A stretch of 50,294 nt of DNA from Polaribacter sp. IC066. Its GTDB lineage: Bacteria > Bacteroidota > Bacteroidia > Flavobacteriales > Flavobacteriaceae. Below the pieces are notes generated by a model. It ran no database searches and was not told where the DNA came from. It worked only from the letters and a program-made list of their open reading frames with translations. The translations under genes were made by a program, and so were the position numbers. Shown here one piece after another: positions 18,108-27,226 of this stretch; the first letter of the stretch is position 1; every line of letters begins with the position of its first letter. The DNA lies in NCBI RefSeq assembly GCF_007997085.1, contig NZ_VORR01000033.1:1-50294 (forward strand), read 5' to 3'.

Positions 18108-19283
18108 ATGAATATTATAAAAAATATATCCTATGTATTAGTTGTAACCGTTTTATTGTCTTGTAATCAAGAGAAAAAAGCAACAATTATTACAGTAAAA
18201 AATTCACTAGATATTGAACGTTCTCTTGAAGTTGTAGAAATTCAAAAATCTTCTTTAAATACCATTGCTATTGAAACTGTTGGAATAAAAGATGTGAAAA
18301 CTGGCGAATTACAAATTACACAATTGGTAGATGTTGATGGTGACGGAATGATGGATGAATTGTTATTTCAACCAAAAATAGCCGCAAATACATCTGCTAA
18401 TTTTAAAGTTGTAACCCTTACCGAAGCTGAACAACCAGAAGCTGACGAACTGTGTTATTCTCGTTTTGTACCAGAAAGAACCGATGATTATACTTGGGAA
18501 AACAACAAAGTAGCTTTTAGAGTTTATGGCCCTGTTGCACAACAAATGATAGAAGACAATATTCCGGGAGGAACTTTGTCTAGTGGTGTTGATGCTTGGT
18601 TAAAAAGAGTAGAATATCCTGTAATTAATAAATGGTACAAAGAAACTTTGATAGATAAAACTGGTAGTTATCATGAAGATACTGGTGAAGGTTTAGACGA
18701 TTTTCATGTGGGTGTAAGCAGGGGTGTTGGCGGTATTGCGGTGAAGATTGATGAAGAATATCATTTATCAAAAAACTACACAAAATGGAGAACCATTACA
18801 ACAGGACCATTACGAACTAGTTTTTATTTAGAATATGAAGATTGGGACGCTGCTGGCAATAAAATAACAGAATCTAAAACGATTAGTTTAGATTTAGGAA
18901 ATAATTTTTCTAAATTTTCTACCCATATTTCTGGAACGAATACAATTTCTGCAGGATTAACATTGCACGAAAAAGATGGTGAAATTTCTGGTAATACAGA
19001 AAATGGTTGGGTAAGTTATTGGCAACCTCACGCAGATTCTGAATTAGGATCGGCAATTGTTGCTTCAAAAAATACCTTTAATAGCTTTGAAAATTATGAT
19101 GTTGAAACCAAAGATTTAAGTGCTGGGTATGCGCATTTAAATGTAAAAGATAATAAAGTTGTTTATTATGCAGGTTTTGGCTGGAAAAAAAGTGGTCAGT
19201 TTGCAAATAAACAAGCATGGGAAAATTATTTAAATACGTTTTCTAGTATGATTAATACTCCTTTAGAAGTGAGTATCAATTAA
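18108..19283 (+). CDS. DUF4861-family lipoprotein
   Basis: 391 residues. Lipoprotein signal with lipobox VLLSC (Cys at about 19), then an acidic/beta-rich protein with IPGGTLSSGVDAWLKRVEYP, DDFHVGVSRGVGG, TGPLRTSFYLEYEDW and YYAGFGWKKSGQF, which I recognise as the DUF4861 family. Members occur in polysaccharide-utilisation loci for uronic acid-containing glycans. Its biochemical role is not established to my knowledge; it may bind or process unsaturated uronides in the periplasm. Its context next to kduI/kduD fits. It is followed by a terminator. Confidence 0.8.
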   Translation: MNIIKNISYVLVVTVLLSCNQEKKATIITVKNSLDIERSLEVVEIQKSSLNTIAIETVGIKDVKTGELQITQLVDVDGDGMMDELLFQPKIAANTSANFKVVTLTEAEQPEADELCYSRFVPERTDDYTWENNKVAFRVYGPVAQQMIEDNIPGGTLSSGVDAWLKRVEYPVINKWYKETLIDKTGSYHEDTGEGLDDFHVGVSRGVGGIAVKIDEEYHLSKNYTKWRTITTGPLRTSFYLEYEDWDAAGNKITESKTISLDLGNNFSKFSTHISGTNTISAGLTLHEKDGEISGNTENGWVSYWQPHADSELGSAIVASKNTFNSFENYDVETKDLSAGYAHLNVKDNKVVYYAGFGWKKSGQFANKQAWENYLNTFSSMINTPLEVSIN

Positions 19284-19300
19284 GAAAAAACAAAAAATTT

Positions 19301-19335
19301 AAAGAGGGATTGCAGCAATACAATCCCTTTTTTTT
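19301..19335 (+). terminator. Terminator after the DUF4861 gene
   Basis: GGGATTG (19306-19312) pairs with CAATCCC (19321-19327) across an 8-base loop, followed by eight T residues and preceded by AAAGA. The remaining bases of this 330-base gap, 19336-19613, show nothing I can name. Confidence 0.85.
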
Positions 19336-19613
19336 ATGCTTACAGATTATGCTTCTTTCACTAGTTATTGCTTTTAACGATTGCTATTCCCAAATATCAG
19401 CTATTCATTACTTCTTAAAAAAGAATAGTAACGCAGTTGCTTTTAACTTATAACTTCAAAATTTTTCGAATTGAGTTCTTATACAAAATTAGAAATTAAA
19501 GTATAAAAATAAATCATCAGAAAACTTTAAAAACTATTAAAATTTGGAGACTGACGCTAGTATTTTTACGAATAACGGCACTATAAATAGGTATTGAATT
19601 GAAGCTGTTTTAT

Positions 19614-20651
19614 TTATACCTCAAGATAGGTATCTAGATTTTCTGCAGTAATAATATCGATGGGCAACAAGCTTTTAGCAGGTATTTCTCTATTAAAAAG
19701 AAAGTGCTCTACTAAATACGTCAAACCTAAATACACTTGCTTTTTAGGGTTTTGATGAATCAAAAAATGAATAATATGCTGGTTCAAATACTTAATATTC
19801 TCATCTAGTAAATCGTACCCTATTATTTTTATGTGGGCTAATTGTTTGTTTTTAATAAACGCTGCTATTTTATAAACTTTAGAAGTGGTTACAAAAATCC
19901 CGGCTAAACCTGAATGATTGTCAATAAAATCTCCCAATGTATCATCGATATTTTGTTGCTTACAATTCCAAGTTACAATAGTGTAATTCCCTATTTCGTT
20001 AAAATAACTTCTAAATCCTTTTTCTTTTTCTTGAACATAAATAGCATTATTGCTGTCTTCATCAATATTTATAATCGCAATTGTTGCGTTTTTTGAAGTT
20101 ATTTCTTTCATTAAACTTGCCGCAATTCTTCCGCTTTTAAAAAGATCTTGACCCACAAAATTCTTACTATTTTCTATATCTAATTGATTATTAAATTTAC
20201 TAACCAAAATATTTGCGTTGTTATAATTGGCAACAACTTTAACGGTTTCTTTGTAAAAAAGTGGCGCCAATAAAACCGCATTTGGCAACAAGCCGAGCAC
20301 CTTTTTATGCACCTCTAAAAAAGACGATGGCTGCATCAGATCAAAAAAGTAATATTCAATAAAAATACCAAAAGAACTATATTCATTAATCGCTTCTTGA
20401 ATTCCTTCAAAACAAGGCGTCCAAAAAGCATCTTCTTTATAATCTGGCAACACAACACAAATATGATATTCTTTTGTGTTTTTTAAACTTCGAGCGAGTA
20501 AATTTGGCTTATAATCTATTTCATTTAAGACGGCATTTACCTTTTCGTATGCTTTTGCAGATACTTTTCCTCTTTTATGAATTACGCGATCTACAGTTCC
20601 TTTAGATACGCCGGCTAATTCTGCAATGTCTTTAATGGTGTATTTTTTCAT
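19614..20651 (-). CDS. LacI-family transcriptional regulator (amino-sugar locus)
   Basis: 345 residues from ATG at 20651; a GTG at 20657 would add two. Helix-turn-helix YTIKDIAELAGVSKGTVDRVI at about 3-23, hinge IDYKPNLLARSLKNTK, and a sugar-binding periplasmic-type effector domain (HICVVLPDYKEDAFWTPCFEGI ... KIIGYDLLDENIKYL ... KKQVYLGLTYLVEHFLF). It lies divergently from the amino-sugar operon, with two palindromes between them. It is probably an autoregulated repressor of that operon responding to a hexosamine derivative. The effector is inferred. Confidence 0.92.
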   Translation of the reverse strand: MKKYTIKDIAELAGVSKGTVDRVIHKRGKVSAKAYEKVNAVLNEIDYKPNLLARSLKNTKEYHICVVLPDYKEDAFWTPCFEGIQEAINEYSSFGIFIEYYFFDLMQPSSFLEVHKKVLGLLPNAVLLAPLFYKETVKVVANYNNANILVSKFNNQLDIENSKNFVGQDLFKSGRIAASLMKEITSKNATIAIINIDEDSNNAIYVQEKEKGFRSYFNEIGNYTIVTWNCKQQNIDDTLGDFIDNHSGLAGIFVTTSKVYKIAAFIKNKQLAHIKIIGYDLLDENIKYLNQHIIHFLIHQNPKKQVYLGLTYLVEHFLFNREIPAKSLLPIDIITAENLDTYLEV

Positions 20652-20680
20652 TTTCACAAATATATCGATTTAATTTTAAA

Positions 20681-20700
20681 AAATGTGTTCGAACACATTT
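20681..20700. promoter_or_regulatory. LacI-type operator, 20-base palindrome
   Basis: AAATGTGTTCGAACACATTT is a perfect palindrome with a central CG, 30 bases upstream of the regulator start and 12 bases upstream of the -33 element of the divergent operon. Its half-site differs from ACAATCGATTGT, so a different repressor, presumably the local one, is the likely binder. Confidence 0.75.
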
Positions 20701-20711
20701 ACTTCAATTTC

Positions 20712-20743
20712 TTTGCGAATTAAAAAAAAATGATATACATTTG
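20712..20743 (+). promoter_or_regulatory. Promoter of the amino-sugar operon
   Basis: TTTG at 20712-20715 and TACATTTG at 20736-20743 with a 20-base spacer match the Bacteroidota TTTG-N19-21-TAnnTTTG consensus. The start of transcription would fall inside the second palindrome just downstream. Confidence 0.8.
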
Positions 20744-20745
20744 TG

Positions 20746-20769
20746 TTAAATACAATCGATTGTATTTAA
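20746..20769. promoter_or_regulatory. Second copy of the ATACAATCGATTGTAT operator
   Basis: A 24-base perfect palindrome covering the probable transcription start. Its 16-base core ATACAATCGATTGTAT is identical to the operator in front of kduI, 4.6 kb away. A repressor here would block initiation. Confidence 0.78.
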
Positions 20770-20805
20770 GTTTTAAACTAAAAACTCTTTCTAAATCAGA
20801 TAATT

Positions 20806-21720
20806 ATGAATAAAACTAACAAACCCACTTTAGTCGTTTTAGCGGCAGGAATGGGAAGCAGATATGGCGGATTAAAGCAAATGGACACCTTTACCCCAGA
20901 AGGCGATACCATTATTGATTTTTCGCTGTACGATGCCATACAAGCTGGTTTTGGTAAGGTTGTTTTTATCATCAGAAAATCTTTTGAAGAAGAATTTAAA
21001 ACTCTTTTTAATAAAAAATTGGCAGGCAAAATAGAAATAGCGTACGTATTTCAAGAATTAGATACCGTTCCAGAAAAATATATCGATCCAGAAAGAGTAA
21101 AACCCTGGGGAACAGGGCATGCTTTATTAATGACAAAAGAAGTGGTAAAAGAAAATTTTGCCATTATTAATGCCGATGATTTTTACAGCAGACAAGCTTT
21201 TGATGCGATTGCAGAACAATTAAGAAATACAGATTCAAATAGTTACAATTTTAGCATGGTTGCATATTCTTTAAAAAACACAATTTCAGAAAACGGTTAT
21301 GTTTCTAGAGGAGAGTGCAGTGTTGATGAAAATAATTTTTTAACAGATGTTACAGAACGTGTTAGAATAGAAAAAATAGATGGAGTACTAAAAAGTGAAA
21401 CTGAAAATGGCAACATGATTCCTATTGATGAGAACTGCACCGTTTCTATGAACTTTTGGGGTTTTACACCTAAATGTTTTGAATTTGGGAATGAATTGTT
21501 TTTAACCTTTTTAGAAGAAAGTAAAGGAAAGTTAAAAGCCGAGTTTTATTTACCAACTATTGTAAATAAAATGCTCGATTCAGAAAAAGTGTCTGTAAAA
21601 GTATTGCAATCTAACTCAAAATGGTTTGGTGTTACATACAGCGAAGACAAAGAAACGGCACAAAATGAGATTAATACATTAAAGGAAAACGGAGTATATC
21701 CAACAAAATTATGGAACTAA
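20806..21720 (+). CDS. Sugar-phosphate nucleotidyltransferase
   Basis: 304 residues. The N-terminal nucleotide-binding signature is LVVLAAGMGSRYGGLKQMD at about 9-27, followed by VVFIIRKSFEEEF, WGTGHALLMTKEVV and INADDFYSR (metal-binding Asp). This is the NTP_transferase fold that joins an NTP and a sugar-1-phosphate into an NDP-sugar. The next gene, 1 base downstream, is a sugar kinase of the NahK-like type, so together they could convert a free (N-acetyl)hexosamine to its UDP or other NDP form. The exact sugar and nucleotide are not shown by sequence. Confidence 0.88.
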   Translation: MNKTNKPTLVVLAAGMGSRYGGLKQMDTFTPEGDTIIDFSLYDAIQAGFGKVVFIIRKSFEEEFKTLFNKKLAGKIEIAYVFQELDTVPEKYIDPERVKPWGTGHALLMTKEVVKENFAIINADDFYSRQAFDAIAEQLRNTDSNSYNFSMVAYSLKNTISENGYVSRGECSVDENNFLTDVTERVRIEKIDGVLKSETENGNMIPIDENCTVSMNFWGFTPKCFEFGNELFLTFLEESKGKLKAEFYLPTIVNKMLDSEKVSVKVLQSNSKWFGVTYSEDKETAQNEINTLKENGVYPTKLWN

Positions 21721-21721
21721 T

Positions 21722-22786
21722 ATGAACACAGAAATTATAAAATCTATTTTTAACGAGTTCGACCATAAATCAAATTATGTAAGTCATGCCGAGTTAAATT
21801 CTGGTCACATAAACGATACTTTTTTAGTAAAATCATCAGGCACAACGAATTATATTTTGCAAAGAATAAACCATGCTGTTTTTAAAGATGTGCCTGGTTT
21901 GGTCAATAACAAAGTTATTACGAGCAACCATATTAAAAGTAAATATCCGAACGTATCCGAAGAAAAATTAAATCAAAAGGTTTTAAGTTTTGTAAAAGCT
22001 ACAAATTCTGATTTCTATTATTTAAAAAAAGATGGCGACTTCTGGAATATGATGATTTTTATTGATGACAGTGTTACGCATGAACTAGTGCAAGATGAAG
22101 AAATTGCCTATGAAGGAGGTAAACTTTTAGGCGAATTTTTAAACTTAACATCAGACTTTGATAGTGCTCAATTAATCGATGTGATTCCTAATTTTCATGA
22201 CATGTCTTTTCGCTACGCTCAATATGCGTCTTCCGTTCAAAGTGCGTCGAAAAAAAGATTAGAAAAAGTAACTAAATACACAAAAATTGTTGCAGATTTA
22301 AGGAATGAAATGCACATTCTTCAGGAGCTTAAAGAAGCCGGGAGTATTCCTGTTAGAGTTACTCATAACGATACTAAAATTGCCAATTCTCTTTTTGATA
22401 AAAATAAAAAGGGAATTTGTATGATCGATACAGATACTGTTATGCCAGGAATTATTCATTATGATTTTGGTGATGCCATTAGAACAATTTGTAATACTGC
22501 CGCAGAAGATGAAAAAGATCTGTGTAAAGTAGAATTTAATTTAAGGTATTACAAAGCATACGAAAAAGGATTTTTAGAAAAAACAAAAGGTTCTTTGTCT
22601 AAAATAGAATTAAATTATTTGCCTTTAGCCGCAAAAACAATGATCTTTATCATGGCAATTCGTTTTTTAACAGATTACCTGAATAATGATATGTATTATA
22701 AAACAACTTACGAAGAGCACAATTTAGACAGAGCCAAAAATCAATTTAAATTGATAGCGAGTTTTTCTGAAAAATTATCATCATAA
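21722..22786 (+). CDS. APH-fold sugar 1-kinase, N-acetylhexosamine kinase-like
   Basis: 354 residues. Aminoglycoside phosphotransferase fold with YILQRINHAVFKDV (nucleotide/Lys region), the catalytic loop VRVTHNDTKIANSLF and the metal-binding MIDTDTVMPGIIHYDFGDAIR. In Bacteroidota such genes pair with a nucleotidyltransferase for anomeric phosphorylation of N-acetylhexosamines, as NahK does in bifidobacteria. The role is therefore inferred as HexNAc 1-kinase. Other hydroxylated substrates cannot be excluded; an antibiotic-resistance role is unlikely in this operon. Confidence 0.8.
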   Translation: MNTEIIKSIFNEFDHKSNYVSHAELNSGHINDTFLVKSSGTTNYILQRINHAVFKDVPGLVNNKVITSNHIKSKYPNVSEEKLNQKVLSFVKATNSDFYYLKKDGDFWNMMIFIDDSVTHELVQDEEIAYEGGKLLGEFLNLTSDFDSAQLIDVIPNFHDMSFRYAQYASSVQSASKKRLEKVTKYTKIVADLRNEMHILQELKEAGSIPVRVTHNDTKIANSLFDKNKKGICMIDTDTVMPGIIHYDFGDAIRTICNTAAEDEKDLCKVEFNLRYYKAYEKGFLEKTKGSLSKIELNYLPLAAKTMIFIMAIRFLTDYLNNDMYYKTTYEEHNLDRAKNQFKLIASFSEKLSS

Positions 22787-22828
22787 CCATTAAATATTAA
22801 TTCATAAATACTTTTAATCTTCATACCT

Positions 22829-24133
22829 ATGAACCAAAAAAAGAACACCGTAGCAATTGTAATTATTGCAAGTTTATTTTTCATTTTTGGCTTTGTCACC
22901 TGGATAAATGGAGCGCTAATTCCGTTTATGAAAACCATAAACGAGCTTACAGATGCACAATCTTATTTAGTAGCATCTGCATCTTACATTTCTTTTGTTG
23001 TAATGGCGCTACCCGCCTCTTATATTTTAAATAAAATTGGCTACAAAAAAGGAATGTCTTTAGGATTAATTATTATGGCAGTTGGTGCTTTGGTTTTTAT
23101 ACCCGCAGCAGAAGCAAGAACCTATTGGGTATTTTTAGCTGGTATTTTTATTCAGGGAGTAGGAATGACTATTTTACAAACAGCTGCAAATCCATACATT
23201 ACCATTTTAGGACCTATAGAAAGTGGTGCAAAACGTATTGCGATTATGGGAATTGCAAACAAAACCGCTGGTGCTTTAGGATCTCTAATTTTTGGAGCCT
23301 TATTATTATCAGGAATTGATGAAACAAAAGAAAAATTAAGTAGTGCAACTTTAGAAGAAAAAAACCTGTTGCTAGATACCATGGCAGACAGTGTTTTTAT
23401 GCCGTATATCATTATGGCAATTGTTTTATTTTTATTGGGAATCTTAATAAGAAAAGCGCCCTTACCAAATGTAGAGGCAGACGAGAGTGAAGAAGTTGAA
23501 GTAGGAAAAACAGCAAAAACAAGCATTTTTCAATTCCCTAATTTATGGTTGGGTGTTTTAGCGCTATTCGTTTATGTGGGTGCAGAGGTAATTGCTGGTG
23601 ATACTATTATTTCTTACGGAATTTCATTAGGTTTTACAGGTGAAGAAGCTAAATATTTTACAACCTATACTTTATTGGCAATGGTTGCAACGTATGGCTT
23701 AGGTGTTTTCTTAATTCCTAAATACGTTAAACAAAAAACAGCCTTAATTGCAAGTGCCATTTTAGGAATAATTTTTAGTTGCTGTATTTTAAATACAACA
23801 GGCTTTATATCTATATTATTTGTTGCTGGTTTAGGGATTGCAAATGCTTTAGTTTGGCCGGCAATTTGGCCTTTAACTTTAAATGGTTTAGGCAAATTCA
23901 CAAAAACGGGTTCCGCTCTTTTAATCATGGCAATTTCTGGTGGCGCAATCATTCCGCCATTGTATGGTAAAATTGTTGATGCAAATAAATTAGAATTAAT
24001 TGCTAACGGATTGCAAGAAGCAGATGCTATGGCTACCGCTTCTACAAGTAGCTACTGGATCTTAATTCCTTGTTATGTAATTATTCTGTTTTTTGCAATA
24101 TGGGGACACAAAATTAAAAATTGGACAAAATAA
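22829..24133 (+). CDS. MFS sugar transporter of the FucP/NagP type
   Basis: 434 residues with about twelve hydrophobic segments. The N-terminal pattern FFIFGFVTWINGALIPFMK, YFIS-like YISFVVMALPASYILNKIGYKKGM, and GVGMTILQTAANPYITILGP are hallmarks of the FucP/GluP/NagP proton symporters. It should bring the free sugar, probably N-acetylglucosamine or a related hexosamine, across the inner membrane. The gap to the kinase gene is 42 bases. The substrate is inferred from the NagB-type enzyme at the end of the operon. Confidence 0.9.
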   Translation: MNQKKNTVAIVIIASLFFIFGFVTWINGALIPFMKTINELTDAQSYLVASASYISFVVMALPASYILNKIGYKKGMSLGLIIMAVGALVFIPAAEARTYWVFLAGIFIQGVGMTILQTAANPYITILGPIESGAKRIAIMGIANKTAGALGSLIFGALLLSGIDETKEKLSSATLEEKNLLLDTMADSVFMPYIIMAIVLFLLGILIRKAPLPNVEADESEEVEVGKTAKTSIFQFPNLWLGVLALFVYVGAEVIAGDTIISYGISLGFTGEEAKYFTTYTLLAMVATYGLGVFLIPKYVKQKTALIASAILGIIFSCCILNTTGFISILFVAGLGIANALVWPAIWPLTLNGLGKFTKTGSALLIMAISGGAIIPPLYGKIVDANKLELIANGLQEADAMATASTSSYWILIPCYVIILFFAIWGHKIKNWTK

Positions 24134-24154
24134 GAATCTGTAAACTTAAAACAA

Positions 24155-25132
24155 ATGACCAAAAATTATAATTGGGGAATTATTGGCTGCGGCAGTGTAA
24201 CCGAAATTAAAAGCGGACCAGCGTACCAAAAAGTAGATGGTTTTAATTTACATGCCGTTATGAGGCGCGATATCGAAAAAGCGAAAGATTATGCTTTTAG
24301 ACATCAAGTTCCAAAATTTTATGGAGATGCAGATGCGCTCATTAATGATCCAGAAATTGACGCTATTTATATAGCTACTCCACCAGATTCACATACATTT
24401 TATGCGCTTAAAGTTGCAGCAGCAGGTAAAGTTTGCTGTATAGAAAAACCAATGGCAACAGCGCATAAAGAGTGTTTGCAAATTAATGCTGCATTTGACG
24501 CCAAAAATATTCCTCTTTTTGTGGCGTATTATAGAAGATCACTTCCTCGCTTCAATCAAATTAAATCATGGATTAACGAAAATAAAATAGGACAAGTAAG
24601 GCATGTAAATTGGCATTTAAGCAAGCCCGCAAATGACATTGATATCTCTAAAAAATACAATTGGCGAACAGATTATACAATTGCTAAAGGAGGCTATTTT
24701 GACGATTTAGCTTCTCACGGAATAGATTTATTAATTCATTTTTTAGGCGATATTAAAAATGCCCAAGGCATTGCAACCAACCAACAAGGTTTATATACCG
24801 CTATGGATGCTATTACAAGTAGTTGGCTTCATACATCTGGTGTTACAGGTTCTGGTAGCTGGAACTTTGGATCAGAAAAAAGAGAGGATTTAGTACAGAT
24901 ATACGGCGAAAAAGGGAAAATAAGTTTTTCTGTTTTTGATGAAAATCCGATTGTATTAGAACACGGTAATCATAAAGAGACTTTAAGTATCGAGCATCCA
25001 GAAAATATACAATTGTTCCATGTTCAAAACATGCAACATCATTTAGCAGAAAATAACAAACATCCTTCTACAGGAAAAACGGCAGCACAAGCCTCTTGGG
25101 TATTAGAAAGTATATTAAAAAATAATCATTAA
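24155..25132 (+). CDS. Gfo/Idh/MocA-family oxidoreductase
   Basis: 325 residues. The NAD(P)-binding start NWGIIGCGSVTEIKSGPAYQ is followed by DAIYIATPPDSHTFYAL and the family CIEKPMATA motif (Lys and Pro of EKP). The C-terminal substrate domain contains GGYFDDLASHGIDLLIHFLG with the usual catalytic His. It would oxidise or epimerise a sugar or cyclitol. In the operon it could interconvert an amino-sugar derivative before deamination. Substrate cannot be told from sequence. Confidence 0.9.
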   Translation: MTKNYNWGIIGCGSVTEIKSGPAYQKVDGFNLHAVMRRDIEKAKDYAFRHQVPKFYGDADALINDPEIDAIYIATPPDSHTFYALKVAAAGKVCCIEKPMATAHKECLQINAAFDAKNIPLFVAYYRRSLPRFNQIKSWINENKIGQVRHVNWHLSKPANDIDISKKYNWRTDYTIAKGGYFDDLASHGIDLLIHFLGDIKNAQGIATNQQGLYTAMDAITSSWLHTSGVTGSGSWNFGSEKREDLVQIYGEKGKISFSVFDENPIVLEHGNHKETLSIEHPENIQLFHVQNMQHHLAENNKHPSTGKTAAQASWVLESILKNNH

Positions 25133-25143
25133 AAAACAGAAAA

Positions 25144-27072
25144 ATGTTAAAAAGTACAATCGACAAAGCAACAGGTTTCGAAAAAAGATTCGAGAATATT
25201 GGAACGGTAGTTTTTAATAACTCTAAATCGGCATCAAAAGAGATAGCGCAAGAAATAGCAAGCCTTATTAAGGTAAAACAATCTCAAAAACAACCCTGTA
25301 TTTTAGGTTTAGCAACAGGCTCTTCTCCTAAAGGATTGTATGCAGAATTAGTGCGTTTACACAAAGAAGAAGGGTTAAGTTTTAAAAACGTGGTTTCTTT
25401 TAATTTAGATGAATACTACCCTATGGAACCCGACTCTGTGAATAGTTATGTTCGTTTTATGCAAGAGCAACTATTTAATCATATCGATATTTTAAAAGAA
25501 AACTGCTACGTACCAGATGGCACTTTATCTAAAGAAAATATTAGAAATTATTGTGATGAATATGAAGCTAAAATTGAAGCTTTAGGCGGTATCGATTTAC
25601 AAATTTTAGGAATTGGCGGAAACGGTCATATTGGATTTAACGAATCTGGTTCGCTTCAAAATTCTAAAACAAGACTCGTCGCTTTAGATCATATTACAAG
25701 AGTAGCCGCAAGCGGAGATTTTTCTGGTTTAGATAAAACACCAAGAACTGCCATTACATTAGGTGTTAAAAAAATAATGGAAGCTAAAAGAGTCATTTTA
25801 ATGGCTTGGGGAGAAAGTAAAGCAAACATTATTAAAGAATCTGCAGAAGATCAAGTTACCAGCAGAGTTCCTGCATCTTATTTACAAGAGCACAATAATG
25901 CAACTTTTGTTTTAGACAAAGCAGCGTCTTCTAAATTAACAAGAATAAACACACCTTGGTTGGTTGAAAAAATTATTTGGACAGATAAATTAAGTAAAAA
26001 AGCCGTTTTAAGCTTGGCACTTGATTTAAAAAAACCCATTTTAATGTTAACCGATGCAGATTATATTGAAAATGGAATGAGCGATTTATTAGCAGATTCT
26101 GGACCTGCTTATGACATCAACATTAAAATATTTAATCAATTACAAAATACAATTACAGGTTGGCCCGGAGGAAAACCAAATGCTGATGATCACAAAAGAC
26201 CAGAAAGAGCCGAGCCTGCAAAAAAACGTGTATTAATTTTTAGTCCACACCCAGACGATGATATTATTAGTATGGGTGGTACTTTTAAACGTCTACATGA
26301 GCAAGGGCATGAAGTACACATCGGTTATCAAACTTCAGGAAACATTGCTGTTGCCGATGATGAAGCATTGCGTTTTGCCAGCTTTGTATGTGATTATAAT
26401 ACAAAATTCGGAATAGAAAATACGGCAGCTACCAGTATTTACAAAAAAGCCGCAAAATTTTTAAAAAATAAAAAATCAAGCGAAATTGATACTCCAGAAG
26501 TACGCTATATAAAAGGATTAATTAGAAGAGGTGAAGCAAGAGCAACCTGTCATTTTATCGGTTTGCCAGATGCCCAAATTCATTTTATGGAATTACCTTT
26601 CTATGAAACAGGTGCCATCAAAAAAAATCCTATTAAAGTAGCTGATTTAAAAATAACAGCCGATTTAATAGAGGAAATTAAACCGCATCAAATATTTGCT
26701 GCAGGAGATTTAGCCGATCCGCACGGAACCCATAAAGTTTGTTTAGATGCTGTATTTTCTGCAGTAAAAGAAATAAAACACAAAAAATTTATGGACGATT
26801 GTTGGGTATGGTTATACAGAGGTGCTTGGCAAGAATGGGGAATTGATGAAATTGAAATGGCGGTGCCTATGGGACCCGATCAGGTGTTAGAAAAAAGAAA
26901 AGGAATCTTTAAACATCAATCTCAAAAAGATGGCGTTGTTTTTCAAGGTGCAGATAGTAGAGAATTTTGGCAACGTGCAGAAGACAGAAACAAAGAAACC
27001 GCAGGTATTTATGATTCTTTAGGTTTGGCGCATTATGCCGCTATGGAGGCCTTTGTAAGATGGCATTTCTAG
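25144..27072 (+). CDS. nagB: Glucosamine-6-phosphate deaminase fused to a PIG-L/LmbE deacetylase domain
   Basis: 642 residues, over twice the length of single-domain NagB. Residues ~1-270 are NagB: LATGSSPKGLYAEL, SFNLDEYY, GIGGNGHIGFNESGS (catalytic Asp/His/Glu region). After a linker comes a PIG-L/LmbE domain from about 360: VLIFSPHPDDDIISMGGT with the zinc-binding HPDD at 369-372, and ADPHGTH near 521-527. PIG-L domains remove N-acetyl groups from GlcNAc derivatives; NagB deaminates GlcN6P to Fru6P. The fusion could thus link deacetylation and deamination, replacing NagA, which is absent here. Long NagB proteins of this kind occur in Bacteroidota; the exact substrate of the second domain is uncertain. 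Confidence 0.88.
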   Translation: MLKSTIDKATGFEKRFENIGTVVFNNSKSASKEIAQEIASLIKVKQSQKQPCILGLATGSSPKGLYAELVRLHKEEGLSFKNVVSFNLDEYYPMEPDSVNSYVRFMQEQLFNHIDILKENCYVPDGTLSKENIRNYCDEYEAKIEALGGIDLQILGIGGNGHIGFNESGSLQNSKTRLVALDHITRVAASGDFSGLDKTPRTAITLGVKKIMEAKRVILMAWGESKANIIKESAEDQVTSRVPASYLQEHNNATFVLDKAASSKLTRINTPWLVEKIIWTDKLSKKAVLSLALDLKKPILMLTDADYIENGMSDLLADSGPAYDINIKIFNQLQNTITGWPGGKPNADDHKRPERAEPAKKRVLIFSPHPDDDIISMGGTFKRLHEQGHEVHIGYQTSGNIAVADDEALRFASFVCDYNTKFGIENTAATSIYKKAAKFLKNKKSSEIDTPEVRYIKGLIRRGEARATCHFIGLPDAQIHFMELPFYETGAIKKNPIKVADLKITADLIEEIKPHQIFAAGDLADPHGTHKVCLDAVFSAVKEIKHKKFMDDCWVWLYRGAWQEWGIDEIEMAVPMGPDQVLEKRKGIFKHQSQKDGVVFQGADSREFWQRAEDRNKETAGIYDSLGLAHYAAMEAFVRWHF

Positions 27073-27130
27073 AGCGTTAAAACGTTTCGATAGCAGATAA
27101 ATTTTCTAATTTATCTGCTACTGGAACGCT
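27073..27130 (+). terminator. Nested hairpin at the end of the amino-sugar operon
   Basis: TAGCAGATAAA (27091-27101) pairs with TTTATCTGCTA (27110-27120). An outer arm AGCGTT (27073-27078) can pair with AACGCT (27125-27130). No T run follows, so it may act as an mRNA end or a Rho-dependent stop. Confidence 0.55.
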
Positions 27131-27226
27131 AAAAGATGTTGCAAAAAAAATATATTAAAACTAATATCACTAAAATATTGGTAAAGTAAATAGGGTGATA
27201 CCTATATAAAAAACCAATATCGTTAA

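Noticed and set aside
21722..22786. Aminoglycoside resistance kinase
   Set aside because: The APH fold is shared by sugar kinases and the operon context is amino-sugar use.
23152..23526. Minus-strand frame inside the MFS gene
   Set aside because: Shadow of the transporter frame, with composition expected from antisense of membrane segments.
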